Part shown: positions 1-8,176 of the stretch, in pieces
Position numbering within the stretch: the stretch's first letter is position 1
Layout: the number at the start of each line of letters is the position of its first letter
NCBI RefSeq assembly: GCF_023757625.1
Contig: NZ_JALGBZ010000004.1
Location: forward strand, 62,001-126,000
Length of the DNA: 64,000 bases
Origin: Halomonas sp. S3-1-1
Lineage (GTDB): Bacteria > Pseudomonadota > Gammaproteobacteria > Pseudomonadales > Halomonadaceae
Direction: 5' to 3'
The notes under the pieces: model-generated
Databases searched by the model: none
What the model was told of the DNA's origin: nothing
Seen by the model: the letters and a program-made list of their open reading frames with translations, nothing else
Translations under genes and position numbers: made by a program

Positions 1-989
1 CCGGTCACCAGCGTGTCGCCATAGTAGCGCTTGAACTCGTCGAAATCGGAGCCATCGACGATGCGCCCGATCACCTCGCGCACATCGAAGGGCTTTTTGA
101 GATCGACTCCCACGATGCCGTAAAGCTCGGCGGGGTCGAGTTTGGGCGGGGTTGGCGCCTTCATGGCAAGCTGGCCGCGCTTTTGCCAGTTGAGCCGGGC
201 GATACAGTTACGGGCGAGCTGAAGGGCGTGCATATCGTTTTCGGCGTAATGATCCGCCACGCCGCTGACCTTGGCGTGAACATCGGCACCGCCCAGCGCT
301 TCGGCGCTGATGCTCTCGCCAGTGGCCGCCTTGACCAGCGGCGGGCCGCCCAGAAAGATCGTGCCCTGTTCGCGCACGATGATCGACTCGTCCGCCATGG
401 CCGGCACGTAGGCGCCGCCAGCGGTGCAGGAGCCCATCACGACGGCGATCTGCGGAATGCCCTCGGCGGACATCGTGGCCTGGTTGTAGAAGATGCGCCC
501 GAAGTGGTCGCGATCCGGAAACACCTCGTCCTGGCGGGGCAGAAAGGCGCCGCCGGAGTCAACCAGATAGATACACGGCAGGCGGTGCTTGCGGGCGATC
601 TCCTGAGCGCGCAGATGTTTTTTCACCGTCAGCGGAAAGTAAGTACCGCCCTTGACCGTGGCATCGTTGGCGACGATCACGCACTCCACGCCTTTAACGC
701 GGCCGATGCCGGTCACCACGCCGGCAGCGGGGACCTCGCTTTCGTAAACCTTATGGGCGGCCAGCGCCGAGAACTCGAGAAAGGGCGCGCCTTCGTCGAT
801 CAAGTGATCGATGCGGTCGCGCACGAAGAGCTTCCCGCGGCTTTCGTGACGCTCCCGGGCGCTGGCACCGCCGCCCTGGGCGACGGTTTCTGTCAGCTCA
901 AAGAGCGTGTCGACCTCGGCGCGCAGAGCGGCGTCGTTTTGCTGAAACAGGTCACTGCGCGGGTTGATCTGGGTAGTCAGTGTGCTCAT
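1..989 (-). CDS. liuB: methylcrotonyl-CoA carboxylase beta (carboxyltransferase) subunit, partial
   Basis: Carboxyltransferase subunit of the biotin enzyme that carboxylates 3-methylcrotonyl-CoA in leucine degradation. Reading the minus strand from the ATG at 987-989 gives an uninterrupted frame to the window edge, so about 330 N-terminal residues are present and the C-terminal part is missing. Recognisable stretches are [40 protein letters not shown] and [20 protein letters not shown], the last being the glycine-rich CoA/oxyanion region of acyl-CoA carboxyltransferases. The start lies 9 bases after the isovaleryl-CoA dehydrogenase stop, with an AAGGGGG ribosome site in the gap, so the two are co-transcribed. 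The dehydrogenase supplies its substrate. The alternatives, propionyl- or geranyl-CoA carboxylase, are less likely beside liuA and liuR. Confidence 0.93.
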   Translation of the reverse strand, partial: MSTLTTQINPRSDLFQQNDAALRAEVDTLFELTETVAQGGGASARERHESRGKLFVRDRIDHLIDEGAPFLEFSALAAHKVYESEVPAAGVVTGIGRVKGVECVIVANDATVKGGTYFPLTVKKHLRAQEIARKHRLPCIYLVDSGGAFLPRQDEVFPDRDHFGRIFYNQATMSAEGIPQIAVVMGSCTAGGAYVPAMADESIIVREQGTIFLGGPPLVKAATGESISAEALGGADVHAKVSGVADHYAENDMHALQLARNCIARLNWQKRGQLAMKAPTPPKLDPAELYGIVGVDLKKPFDVREVIGRIVDGSDFDEFKRYYGDTLVT

Positions 990-998
990 CGCGCCCCC

Positions 999-2168
999 TT
1001 AGCGGCTTTCGCTGAACAGTTCGCGGCCGATCAGCATACGGCGAATCTCGCTGGTGCCGGCGCCTATCTCGTAGAGCTTGGCGTCGCGCAGCAGCCGCCC
1101 GGTGGGGTACTCGTTTATATAGCCGTTACCGCCGAGCAGTTGAATGGCGTCCAGCGCAACCTGCGTCGCTTTTTCGGCGCAGTAAAGAATGACGCCAGCG
1201 GCGTCCTTACGCGAGGTTTGGCCGCGATCACAGGCCGCAGCTACCGCGTACAGGTACGCCCGGCAGGCGTTGAGGGTGGTGTACATGTCCGCCACCTTGC
1301 CCTGAACGAGCTGGAACTCACCGATGGACTGCTCGAACTGTTTGCGCTCGTGAATGTAGGGCACGACCACGTCCATGGCCGCCTGCATGATGCCGATAGG
1401 CCCCGCGGCGAGCACTGTGCGCTCGTAATCGAGCCCGCTCATCAGCACCCGCACGCCCTTGCCGACTTCGCCGAGCACGTTCTCCTCGGGCACCTCGCAG
1501 TCCTGAAACACCAACTCGCAGGTATTGGAGCCGCGCATGCCCAGCTTGTCGAGCTTCTGCGCGGTGGAAAATCCCGGCATGCCTTTTTCGATCAAAAACG
1601 TGGTGATGCCTTTGGAGCCGGCGTCCGGGTCGGTCTTGGCGTAAACCACCAATACGTCCGCGTCCGGACCGTTGGTGATCCACATTTTGTTGCCGTTCAA
1701 CACGTACTTGTCGCCGCGCTTCTCGGCGCGAAGCTTCATCGACACCACGTCTGAACCGGCACCGGGCTCGGACATGGCCAGCGCGCCGATATGCTCGCCG
1801 CTGATCAGTTTGGGCAGGTACTTCTCTTTCTGAGCGGCGCTTGCGTTACGCTTGATCTGATTGACACACAGATTGGAGTGAGCCCCAAACGAGAGGGCCA
1901 CCGACGCGCTGGCTCTGGATATCTCCTCCATGGCGATGCAGTGGGCCAGATACCCCATGCCGCTGCCGCCATCCTCGTCCGACACGGTGATTCCCAAAAG
2001 CCCCATGTCGCCGAACTTCTGCCATAAATCATTGGGAAATTCGTTGTTTTTATCGATTTCCGCAGCGCGAGGGGCGATCTCACTGGCGGCGAAGGCATTG
2101 ACCTCGCGGCGCAGCATGGTCATGTCCTCGTCCAGGCCGAAATCGAGTTCTGAGTAAAGAGAGTGCAT
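999..2168 (-). CDS. liuA: isovaleryl-CoA dehydrogenase
   Basis: FAD flavoenzyme oxidising isovaleryl-CoA to 3-methylcrotonyl-CoA in leucine catabolism and passing electrons to ETF. The 389 residues are the normal family length. The acyl-CoA dehydrogenase signature [10 protein letters not shown] is near residues 131-140. The likely catalytic base is Glu249 in [13 protein letters not shown]. That glutamate sits in the middle of the protein, as in isovaleryl-CoA dehydrogenases, rather than near the C-terminus as in most acyl-CoA dehydrogenases, which supports the specific assignment. The gene lies between liuR upstream (77 bases) and the carboxylase subunit downstream, forming the classic liu order. 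Expression is expected to depend on the LiuR palindrome at 2736-2751. Confidence 0.95.
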   Translation of the reverse strand: MHSLYSELDFGLDEDMTMLRREVNAFAASEIAPRAAEIDKNNEFPNDLWQKFGDMGLLGITVSDEDGGSGMGYLAHCIAMEEISRASASVALSFGAHSNLCVNQIKRNASAAQKEKYLPKLISGEHIGALAMSEPGAGSDVVSMKLRAEKRGDKYVLNGNKMWITNGPDADVLVVYAKTDPDAGSKGITTFLIEKGMPGFSTAQKLDKLGMRGSNTCELVFQDCEVPEENVLGEVGKGVRVLMSGLDYERTVLAAGPIGIMQAAMDVVVPYIHERKQFEQSIGEFQLVQGKVADMYTTLNACRAYLYAVAAACDRGQTSRKDAAGVILYCAEKATQVALDAIQLLGGNGYINEYPTGRLLRDAKLYEIGAGTSEIRRMLIGRELFSESR

Positions 2169-2245
2169 GGTCGATCACCTAAAGTTGTTGAGTTGTTTAT
2201 TCGCTAGGTGCTGGAAGTCGAGCCTAATAAAACGCTTGAGGTTGC

Positions 2246-2665
2246 TCATCCAGAGGCGCGGGCGCGCTCTTCGTCGGTCTGTTTTTGGTTGAGCTCCTCC
2301 AGGGCCTGCCGGCAGCGAATCTCGGCGCTTTCAAGCTCCAGCTGCACCATGGTGATGTCCTTCATCTGCTGCTCCAGCGCCGCCCGGCGCTCGCCGATCT
2401 TTTCCAGCATCAGGTGAAGCTGCTTTTCACTGCCGCGCCGGGTTTCATCCCAAAGCTCGAACAGCTCGCGAATTTCGGCAAGCGATAACCCCAAGCGCTT
2501 GCCGCGTAGCGTGAGCTTCAAGCGCACCCGGTCCTGGCTACTGTAGATGCGGGTCTGGCCTCGACGGGCGGGGCGCAGAAGCTCCTGATCTTCGTAAAAG
2601 CGAATGCTGCGCGTGGTGACATCGAACTCGGCGGCCAGCTCGCTGATCGAGTAGGTTTTGCTCAT
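2246..2665 (-). CDS. liuR: MerR-family transcriptional regulator LiuR
   Basis: Regulator of branched-chain amino acid degradation, 139 residues. The N-terminus YSISELAAEFDVTTRSIRFY is a typical MerR winged helix-turn-helix, and YEDQELLRPARRGQTRIYS is the wing. The C-terminal half is a long amphipathic coiled coil (about residues 75-130, rich in E, L, Q) for dimerisation, with no cysteine-rich metal-binding loop. It is the first gene of the unit with liuA and the carboxylase gene. A perfect palindrome lies about 70 bases upstream of its start, so autoregulation is likely. In known gammaproteobacteria LiuR represses liu genes; that role here is inferred from family and context. Confidence 0.9.
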   Translation of the reverse strand: MSKTYSISELAAEFDVTTRSIRFYEDQELLRPARRGQTRIYSSQDRVRLKLTLRGKRLGLSLAEIRELFELWDETRRGSEKQLHLMLEKIGERRAALEQQMKDITMVQLELESAEIRCRQALEELNQKQTDEERARASG

Positions 2666-2735
2666 ATCGTGATCTCTTGACGGCTGTTCTCATGAAGCTG
2701 TTTTCATGGAACCCTGATTGGCAGGCTAAAACAAG

Positions 2736-2751
2736 TTTACGTTAACGTAAA
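2736..2751. promoter_or_regulatory. LiuR operator upstream of liuR-liuA-liuB
   Basis: TTTACGTTAACGTAAA is a perfect 16-base palindrome in the 398-base gap (2666-3063) between divergent liuR and the ABC importer. The same core recurs at 8083-8098 before the valine genes and in degenerate form at 2901-2914 before the importer. That distribution matches a shared MerR-type operator. Assignment to LiuR is by proximity and knowledge of its AT-flanked ACGT-rich sites. Confidence 0.8.
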
Positions 2752-2900
2752 GATGTCTCTTTCGAAGCACAACTTCATGAGCGCTCATTAACTTGTTGTT
2801 AAATATAACGATCGGTAATTATTAGAAAAAAGCGTTATAACGTCTAGACCAAAGTGGTAATTGCTTTTAAGCAACGGGGGTTGCTAGTTTTCGGGTAACC

Positions 2901-2914
2901 TTACGTATAGGTAA
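2901..2914. promoter_or_regulatory. degenerate LiuR-like operator upstream of the ABC importer
   Basis: TTACGTATAGGTAA matches the 14-base inner part of the palindrome at 2736-2751 in 11 of 14 positions and keeps both TTACGT and GTAA ends. It lies 150 bases before the first importer gene. The rest of the gap (2666-3063) contains A+T-rich sequence suitable for divergent promoters but no other gene or RNA that I can support. Confidence 0.55.
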
Positions 2915-3063
2915 AGATGTGATGCTCACTGGATGTCAGTGATCGTCGTATCGCAAACGGCCGGTATAACGACAACAGCGGCCAACCGTCACGAAAGCGA
3001 AGCGCCTGCTCAAAAGGCCATCGCCGGGCCATTACAAAAACAATAGCCAGAGGTCTTTGCCCA

Positions 3064-3861
3064 ATGCAGACAGAGACGATCGACTCGATCGCAGTGCTGG
3101 AAACCCGCGGGCTCACCAAGTCCTTTCGCGGCTTCACTGCGGTGGATGACGTCAACCTGCGCGTGCAGGAGGGGCATATCCACGCGTTGATCGGCCCCAA
3201 CGGTGCGGGTAAGACGACCGTTTTCAATTTGCTGACCAAATTTCTGGCGCCTACTCGCGGCGAAATACTCTACCGCGGCAAGCCCATCACGTCGCTCAAA
3301 TCGAACCAGATCGCCCGCCAGGGGCTGGTGCGCTCGTTTCAGATTTCGGCGGTGTTCGCTCACATGACCGCGCTTGAGAACGTGCGCGTGGCGCTACAGC
3401 GCAGGCTAGGCACCTCGTTTCACTTTTGGAAGTCGGAGAAAACGCTTGAGCCGCTCAACGAGCGGGCGCTGGCGCTGCTCGATGAAGTAGGGCTTGCAGC
3501 CTACGCCGATACCCTGACCGTCGAGATGCCTTATGGGCGCAAACGGGCGCTGGAGGTGGCCACGACCCTGGCGCTGGATCCGGTCATGATGCTGCTGGAT
3601 GAGCCCACCCAGGGCATGGGCGCCGAAGACGTCGATCGTATCGTCGAGCTGATCAAGCGGGTCTCGAAGGGGCGCACGGTGCTGATGGTCGAGCACAACC
3701 TTAGCGTAGTGAGCCGCCTTTGCGACCGGATCACGGTGCTGGCCCGCGGCGCGGTGCTGGCGGAAGGCGACTACCCAAGCGTGTCGAGTAACCCGCTGGT
3801 GCGCGAAGCCTACATGGGCAGCGACGCCGCCGAGACTTCCGACGAGAGGGCGAGTGCATGA
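3064..3861 (+). CDS. branched-chain amino acid-type ABC transporter, ATPase (LivG-like)
   Basis: Cytoplasmic ATPase of a HAAT-family importer, 265 residues. Walker A is GPNGAGKTTVFN (about residues 43-54). The LivG-type signature PYGRKRALEVATTLAL replaces the usual LSGGQ, and Walker B is MMLLDEPTQGMG. The switch histidine is in VEHNLSVV. It is the first gene of a five-gene unit and overlaps the next ATPase by 4 bases (ATGA). The substrate cannot be read from the ATPase. Its place between leucine and valine degradation genes and behind a LiuR-like site suggests branched-chain amino acids, their keto acids or related branched acids. Confidence 0.9.
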   Translation: MQTETIDSIAVLETRGLTKSFRGFTAVDDVNLRVQEGHIHALIGPNGAGKTTVFNLLTKFLAPTRGEILYRGKPITSLKSNQIARQGLVRSFQISAVFAHMTALENVRVALQRRLGTSFHFWKSEKTLEPLNERALALLDEVGLAAYADTLTVEMPYGRKRALEVATTLALDPVMMLLDEPTQGMGAEDVDRIVELIKRVSKGRTVLMVEHNLSVVSRLCDRITVLARGAVLAEGDYPSVSSNPLVREAYMGSDAAETSDERASA

Positions 3862-4619
3862 GTACCGTCATTGATGAGGTGACCCGCGAACCCGTTGAAG
3901 GGCGCACTGCTTCGCGCACGCGAGACATTCTCAAGATTACCGATCTGCACGCCTTTTACGGCGAGTCGCACATTCTCCACGGGGTGAACGTCAACGTGAA
4001 GGAGGGCGAGCTGGTCACGCTTTTAGGCCGCAACGGCGCCGGGCGGAGTACGACGCTCAAGGCCATCATGAACATGGTGGGCCGGCGCACCGGGTCGATC
4101 GTGATCGGCGGGCAGGAAACGCTTGCCATGAAGCCTCACCACATTCCGCGCCTCGGCGTGGGTTACTGCCCGGAAGAGCGCGGCATCTTCGCAAGCCTCG
4201 ACGTTCACGAAAATCTGCTGCTGCCGCCCACGGTCAGCTCCGGTGGCATGAGTCTGGACGCCATTTACGCGATGTTCCCGAACCTTTTTGAGCGGCGCAA
4301 AAGTCAGGGCACGCGGCTCTCCGGCGGTGAGCAGCAGATGCTCGCCATGGCGCGTATTTTGCGTACCGGCGCGCGCATTTTATTACTCGACGAGATCACC
4401 GAGGGGCTGGCGCCGGTCATAGTACAAGCGCTGGGTGAGGTGCTGGTCAAGCTCAAGGCCAGCGGCATGACCATCGTCCTCGTCGAGCAGAACTTTCGAT
4501 TCGCCGCCCCTCTGGCGGATCGCCACTTCGTCATGGAGCACGGCGAGATCATCGAGGAGATCAGCGCCGCTGAGCTCTCGTCCAAACGCGAGCATCTCAA
4601 CAAACTGCTGGGCGTGTGA
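3858..4619 (+). CDS. branched-chain amino acid-type ABC transporter, ATPase (LivF-like)
   Basis: Second ATPase of the importer, 253 residues, with an N-terminal extension of about 25 residues before the usual LivF start. The signature LSGGEQQMLAMARIL and Walker B ILLLDEITEGLAP are intact. Walker A reads GRNGAGRSTT, with arginine (about residue 63, codon CGG) where nearly all ABC ATPases have lysine. The start overlaps livG by 4 bases, giving translational coupling. Whether the substitution impairs hydrolysis is unknown; as the partner LivG-like subunit keeps its lysine, the pair could be functionally asymmetric. Confidence 0.9.
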   Translation: MSTVIDEVTREPVEGRTASRTRDILKITDLHAFYGESHILHGVNVNVKEGELVTLLGRNGAGRSTTLKAIMNMVGRRTGSIVIGGQETLAMKPHHIPRLGVGYCPEERGIFASLDVHENLLLPPTVSSGGMSLDAIYAMFPNLFERRKSQGTRLSGGEQQMLAMARILRTGARILLLDEITEGLAPVIVQALGEVLVKLKASGMTIVLVEQNFRFAAPLADRHFVMEHGEIIEEISAAELSSKREHLNKLLGV

Positions 4620-4787
4620 ATTTCCTGGATGCCAACCAAAGTGCAGGAGAACGAAGCAGAACCAAAACGAAGTATCGATAAACAAGGAGCATCGATAAAA
4701 AACAAGAAAACGCAGTAACCGTTAAACGTCCAACAACAACTCATAACAACTATTCATAACAACAAGGCCTCAGGCCCGGAGACGAAC
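4620..4787 (+). other. 168-base A-rich leader between the ATPase genes and the binding-protein gene
   Basis: This gap is long for a tight operon. It contains repeated short units: TCATAACAAC at 4741-4750 and 4754-4763, and ATCGATAAA twice around 4675-4700. A small GGCCT/AGGCC hairpin sits just before the GGAGA ribosome site of the next gene. It could act in differential expression of the abundant periplasmic binding protein. No ORF or known RNA family was recognised. Confidence 0.35.
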
Positions 4788-6023
4788 ATGGCGCTTATCC
4801 AACAACTGCCGAGCAGGAAAACGCTGGTGTCGAGCATCGCCGTTGCGGTGGCATCGACCCTGACGTTTGCCGCCCATGCCGAGATCAGCGATAACGAGGT
4901 GCGCATTGGCTATCTGGCCGATATGTCCGGCACCTACCGCGATCTCGCCGGTCCAGGCGGTTTAACGGCCCTTGAAATGGCGGTGGAGGACTTTGGCGGC
5001 AGCGTCAACGGTTCGCCCATCGTGGTGTTCAGCGCCGACGATCGCAACAGCGCCGATGTGGGCGCCAATACCGTGCGCGGTTGGATCGACCAGCAAAACG
5101 TCGATATGGTCGGGGGGCTCGTTGCCTCGTCGGTCACTATCGCTGTGACCAAAGTGCTCGAGGAGAACGACCGGCTGGGGCTCGTCTCGGGCTCGGCGGC
5201 CTCCAGCGTCACCAACGAGCACTGCACGCCCAACCATATTCACTGGGTTTACGATACCTACCCGCTGGCCAACGGCACCGCCAAGGCGGTGGTCGAGCAG
5301 GGCGGCGACAGCTGGTTTCTGCTCACCGCGGATTACGCTTTCGGCCACGCCCTGGAAGCGGACGTAACTAGCGTGGTGGAAGCCAACGGTGGCGAGATCG
5401 TCGGCGGCGTGCGCCATCCGTTCCCCACCAGCGATTTCTCCTCCTACATTTTGCAGGCCCAGGGCTCCGGGGCGAAGATCGTCGGGCTTGCCAACGCCGG
5501 CGCCGATACGGTCAACGCCATTACGACCGCCAGCCAGTTCGGGCTGACGCAGTCCGGCCAGCAGCTGGCGGGGCTTTTGATCTTCTTGAACGACGTGCAC
5601 GCGCTGGGTCTTGAGGCCACTCAGGACCTGCTGCTCACTACCGGCTGGTACTGGGACATGGATGACCAGGCCCGCGAGTGGGCACAGCGCTATTTCGACG
5701 AGGTGGGCAGCATGCCAACCATGGTGCAGGCGGGCATCTACTCGAGCACCATGCACTATCTGAAGGCCGTCGAGGCCGCCGGCACCGACGAGGCTCAGGC
5801 GGTGCGCGCGCAGATGGCGTCCCAGCCGATCAACGACTTCTTCGCCCGCAACGGGCGCATTCGCGAAGACGGCCGCATGGTGCACGACATGTATCTCGCT
5901 CAGGTGAAAACCCCGGATGAGTCCACCGGCGAGTGGGACCTTTACGAGATTCTAAGCACCATCCCCGCCGAAGAGGCCTACCGCCCGCTTTCCGAAAGCC
6001 AGTGCGATCTGGTACAGAACTGA
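4788..6023 (+). CDS. branched-chain amino acid-type ABC transporter, periplasmic substrate-binding protein
   Basis: Periplasmic binding protein of 411 residues. A signal peptide covers about residues 1-31, with a hydrophobic VAVASTLTFA core ending AHA. The mature protein begins EISDNEVRIGYLADMSGTYR, the opening of type I (Liv/HAAT) binding proteins, and GGLVASSVTIAV fits the ligand-cleft loop. It is longer than classical LivJ/LivK (about 365) and resembles the broader HAAT group that also includes urea, amide and aromatic-acid binders, so the ligand is uncertain. It sits between the two ATPases and two permeases of the same unit. Confidence 0.88.
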   Translation: MALIQQLPSRKTLVSSIAVAVASTLTFAAHAEISDNEVRIGYLADMSGTYRDLAGPGGLTALEMAVEDFGGSVNGSPIVVFSADDRNSADVGANTVRGWIDQQNVDMVGGLVASSVTIAVTKVLEENDRLGLVSGSAASSVTNEHCTPNHIHWVYDTYPLANGTAKAVVEQGGDSWFLLTADYAFGHALEADVTSVVEANGGEIVGGVRHPFPTSDFSSYILQAQGSGAKIVGLANAGADTVNAITTASQFGLTQSGQQLAGLLIFLNDVHALGLEATQDLLLTTGWYWDMDDQAREWAQRYFDEVGSMPTMVQAGIYSSTMHYLKAVEAAGTDEAQAVRAQMASQPINDFFARNGRIREDGRMVHDMYLAQVKTPDESTGEWDLYEILSTIPAEEAYRPLSESQCDLVQN

Positions 6024-6075
6024 TCCTTGGCCGCCACGCGCGGGGCGGTGAGCCCGCCCCGCAGGGGAGATCGCA

Positions 6076-6963
6076 ATGACGATGATATTCGGCGTGCCCA
6101 TGGCGGTGTTCATGGGCCAGCTTACGCTGGGACTGGTCAACGGCGCCTTCTACGCGCTCTTGAGCCTAGGGCTGGCGGTGATCTTTGGGCTTTTGAAAAT
6201 CGTCAACTTCGCCCACGGCGCGCAGTACATGCTGGGCGCCTTTGCCGCACTTCTTGCTTTTAACATTCTGGGCATTAACTACTGGCTGGCGCTGGTACTG
6301 GTACCGCTTACCGTAGGCGGGCTCAGCATGCTGATCGAGCGCTTTCTACTGCGGCGCATCGCGCATCTGGACCATTTGTACGGGCTACTTTTGACTTTCG
6401 GGTTGGCGCTGATTTTCGAGGGCACCCTGATCAACTGGTTTGGCGTGTCAGGGGCGCGCTATGCCACGCCGGAGATTCTGCAGGGCGGGCTGAATCTCGG
6501 TTTCATGTTTTTGCCTACCTACCGCGCTTGGGTGCTGGTCGCGGCACTCGCCATGTGCCTTTTTACCTGGTTCATGATCGAGCGAACGCGGCTGGGGGCG
6601 TACCTTCGCGCGGGCACCGAAAACTCCCAACTGATGCAGGCCTTTGGGGTGAACGTGCCGCTTTTGATCACGCTGACCTACGGTTTCGGCGTGGGGCTTG
6701 CTGCCTTTGCCGGCGTGCTGGCCGCGCCGCTGTACCCGGTTTCGCCGACCATGGGCTCGAGCCTTCTGATCGTGGTCTTCGCCGTGGTGGTCATTGGCGG
6801 GATGGGCTCGATTCTGGGCGCTATTTTAACCGGCTTGGGGATGGGGGTGATCGAAGGGCTCACCAAGGTGTACTACCCGGAAGCCGCCAACACAGTGATC
6901 TTTTTAGTGATGATACTGGTTCTCATGCTGCGCCCGGCCGGGCTTTTCGGAAAGGAGGCATAG
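6076..6963 (+). CDS. branched-chain amino acid-type ABC transporter, permease (LivH-like)
   Basis: Inner-membrane permease of 295 residues with about eight hydrophobic helices. The segment GLLKIVNFAHGAQYMLGAF near residues 38-56 is the diagnostic LivH/LivM 'NFAHG' region, and VVVIGGMGSILGAILTGL near residue 237 is the conserved cytoplasmic coupling region. The start has a good AGGGGAG site upstream. The next gene begins 2 bases after the stop, so the two permeases are made together. Confidence 0.92.
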   Translation: MTMIFGVPMAVFMGQLTLGLVNGAFYALLSLGLAVIFGLLKIVNFAHGAQYMLGAFAALLAFNILGINYWLALVLVPLTVGGLSMLIERFLLRRIAHLDHLYGLLLTFGLALIFEGTLINWFGVSGARYATPEILQGGLNLGFMFLPTYRAWVLVAALAMCLFTWFMIERTRLGAYLRAGTENSQLMQAFGVNVPLLITLTYGFGVGLAAFAGVLAAPLYPVSPTMGSSLLIVVFAVVVIGGMGSILGAILTGLGMGVIEGLTKVYYPEAANTVIFLVMILVLMLRPAGLFGKEA

Positions 6964-6965
6964 CC

Positions 6966-7958
6966 ATGTCGGATTCACAGGTAGTGGGCGCGCCGGGCAT
7001 TGCGGCAAAAAGAGAGCGCCGGGCCGGTCAGCGTCGGGCGATATTGTATATCGCGCTGATCGCGGTAGGGCTGGTAGCGCCATTTTTAGCCTATCCGGTC
7101 TTTCTGATGAAGATTCTCTGCTTTGCGCTGTTTGCCTGCGCCTTCAATTTATTGTTGGGCTACGCCGGTCTTTTATCCTTTGGACACGCCGCGTTTTTGG
7201 CCAGCGGCGGCTATGTAACCGGATACCTTTTGGCAAGTTACCCGGGGCTTACGCCGGAGCTTGGCGTTTTGGCGGGGACGCTTGCGGCCACACTGCTTGG
7301 ATGTCTGTTCGGCGTGCTCTCGATTCGCCGCCAGGGCATCTATTTCGCCATGGTGACGCTAGCGCTGGCACAGCTGATGTTCTTCGTATTCATTCAGGCG
7401 CCGTTTACCGGCGGCGAAGATGGCCTTCACGGCGTGCCGCGAGGCGAGCTCTTTGGGCTGATCAGCCTGCAGAGCAACCTGGCGATGTACTACTTCGTGT
7501 TCGCGGTCTTTCTACTTGGCTTTGCGCTCATTCAGCGCACCGTGCACTCGCCGTTTGGTCAGGTGCTCAAGGCGATTCGCGAAAACGAGCCGAGGGCGGT
7601 GTCGCTTGGCTATAATGTGGACGCCTACAAGCTTCTGGCGTTCGTGCTCTCGGCCGGGCTTGCCGGACTCGCCGGGGCGACCAAGACGGTGGTGTTCCAG
7701 CTTGCTTCGCTCACCGACGCCCACTGGCATATGTCCGGCGAGGTGATTTTGATGACGCTTCTGGGAGGTGTGGGCACGCTACTGGGGCCGCTAGCGGGCG
7801 CCTCGCTGGTAGTCAGTCTTCAGCATCTGCTGGCGCAGTCGCCGCTGGGTAACTGGGTCAGCGTGATTCTTGGCGCTATCTTCGTGCTCTGCGTGATGAG
7901 CTTTCGAAGCGGCATCGTCGGCGAGCTGGCAACGCTTTATCGCAAGAACTTCAAGTAA
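6966..7958 (+). CDS. branched-chain amino acid-type ABC transporter, permease (LivM-like)
   Basis: Second permease, 330 residues, starting at the ATG two bases after livH. The same frame stays open far upstream, but that part is an overlap with livH and not coding. Hallmarks are LLGYAGLLSFGHAAFLASGG (the LivM 'SFGHA' motif), an N-terminal arginine-rich cytoplasmic tail, and LLGGVGTLLGPLAGA near the C-terminus. It completes a G-F-binding protein-H-M importer, an order that differs from E. coli livKHMGF. A strong terminator follows 14 bases after the stop. Confidence 0.92.
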   Translation: MSDSQVVGAPGIAAKRERRAGQRRAILYIALIAVGLVAPFLAYPVFLMKILCFALFACAFNLLLGYAGLLSFGHAAFLASGGYVTGYLLASYPGLTPELGVLAGTLAATLLGCLFGVLSIRRQGIYFAMVTLALAQLMFFVFIQAPFTGGEDGLHGVPRGELFGLISLQSNLAMYYFVFAVFLLGFALIQRTVHSPFGQVLKAIRENEPRAVSLGYNVDAYKLLAFVLSAGLAGLAGATKTVVFQLASLTDAHWHMSGEVILMTLLGGVGTLLGPLAGASLVVSLQHLLAQSPLGNWVSVILGAIFVLCVMSFRSGIVGELATLYRKNFK

Positions 7959-7972
7959 CCAGCCTGTCATTG

Positions 7973-7998
7973 AAAGGCGCCTCCGGGCGTCTTTTTTT
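7973..7998 (+). terminator. rho-independent terminator of the ABC importer unit
   Basis: AAAGGCGCC, TCCG loop, GGGCGTCTTT followed by T residues to 7998: a nine-pair stem with one G-T pair and a run of seven T. It separates the importer from the valine-degradation genes, which have their own operator downstream. Confidence 0.85.
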
Positions 7999-8082
7999 AT
8001 CGGCCGGGATTTTATAGGGCCGGTCGTCTACGCCAAAGGTTCTAAGGGCCAGGCGTTGCGCGCGCCGGGTTTAAAATATAAG

Positions 8083-8098
8083 TTAACGTTAACGTCAA
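8083..8098. promoter_or_regulatory. LiuR-like operator upstream of the valine-degradation genes
   Basis: TTAACGTTAACGTCAA matches the palindrome before liuR (2736-2751) in 14 of 16 positions, with the ten-base core ACGTTAACGT identical. It is about 80 bases before the isobutyryl-CoA dehydrogenase start and sits in A+T-rich sequence, which fits a promoter. Confidence 0.75.
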
Positions 8099-8176
8099 TT
8101 TGCGTGACCCCTAATAAATAACGACAACACGCGAGGCGGGGCGCCAGCGGCGCTCGGTCTCGATGGAGGCTTCGCC

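Noticed and set aside
183-1754. Long open frame on the plus strand (523 codons)
   Set aside because: It is antisense to the carboxylase and isovaleryl-CoA dehydrogenase genes, both of which have clear motifs. High G+C gives long chance frames.
4962-5885. 307-codon minus-strand frame
   Set aside because: It lies wholly within the binding-protein gene on the opposite strand and shows no motif.
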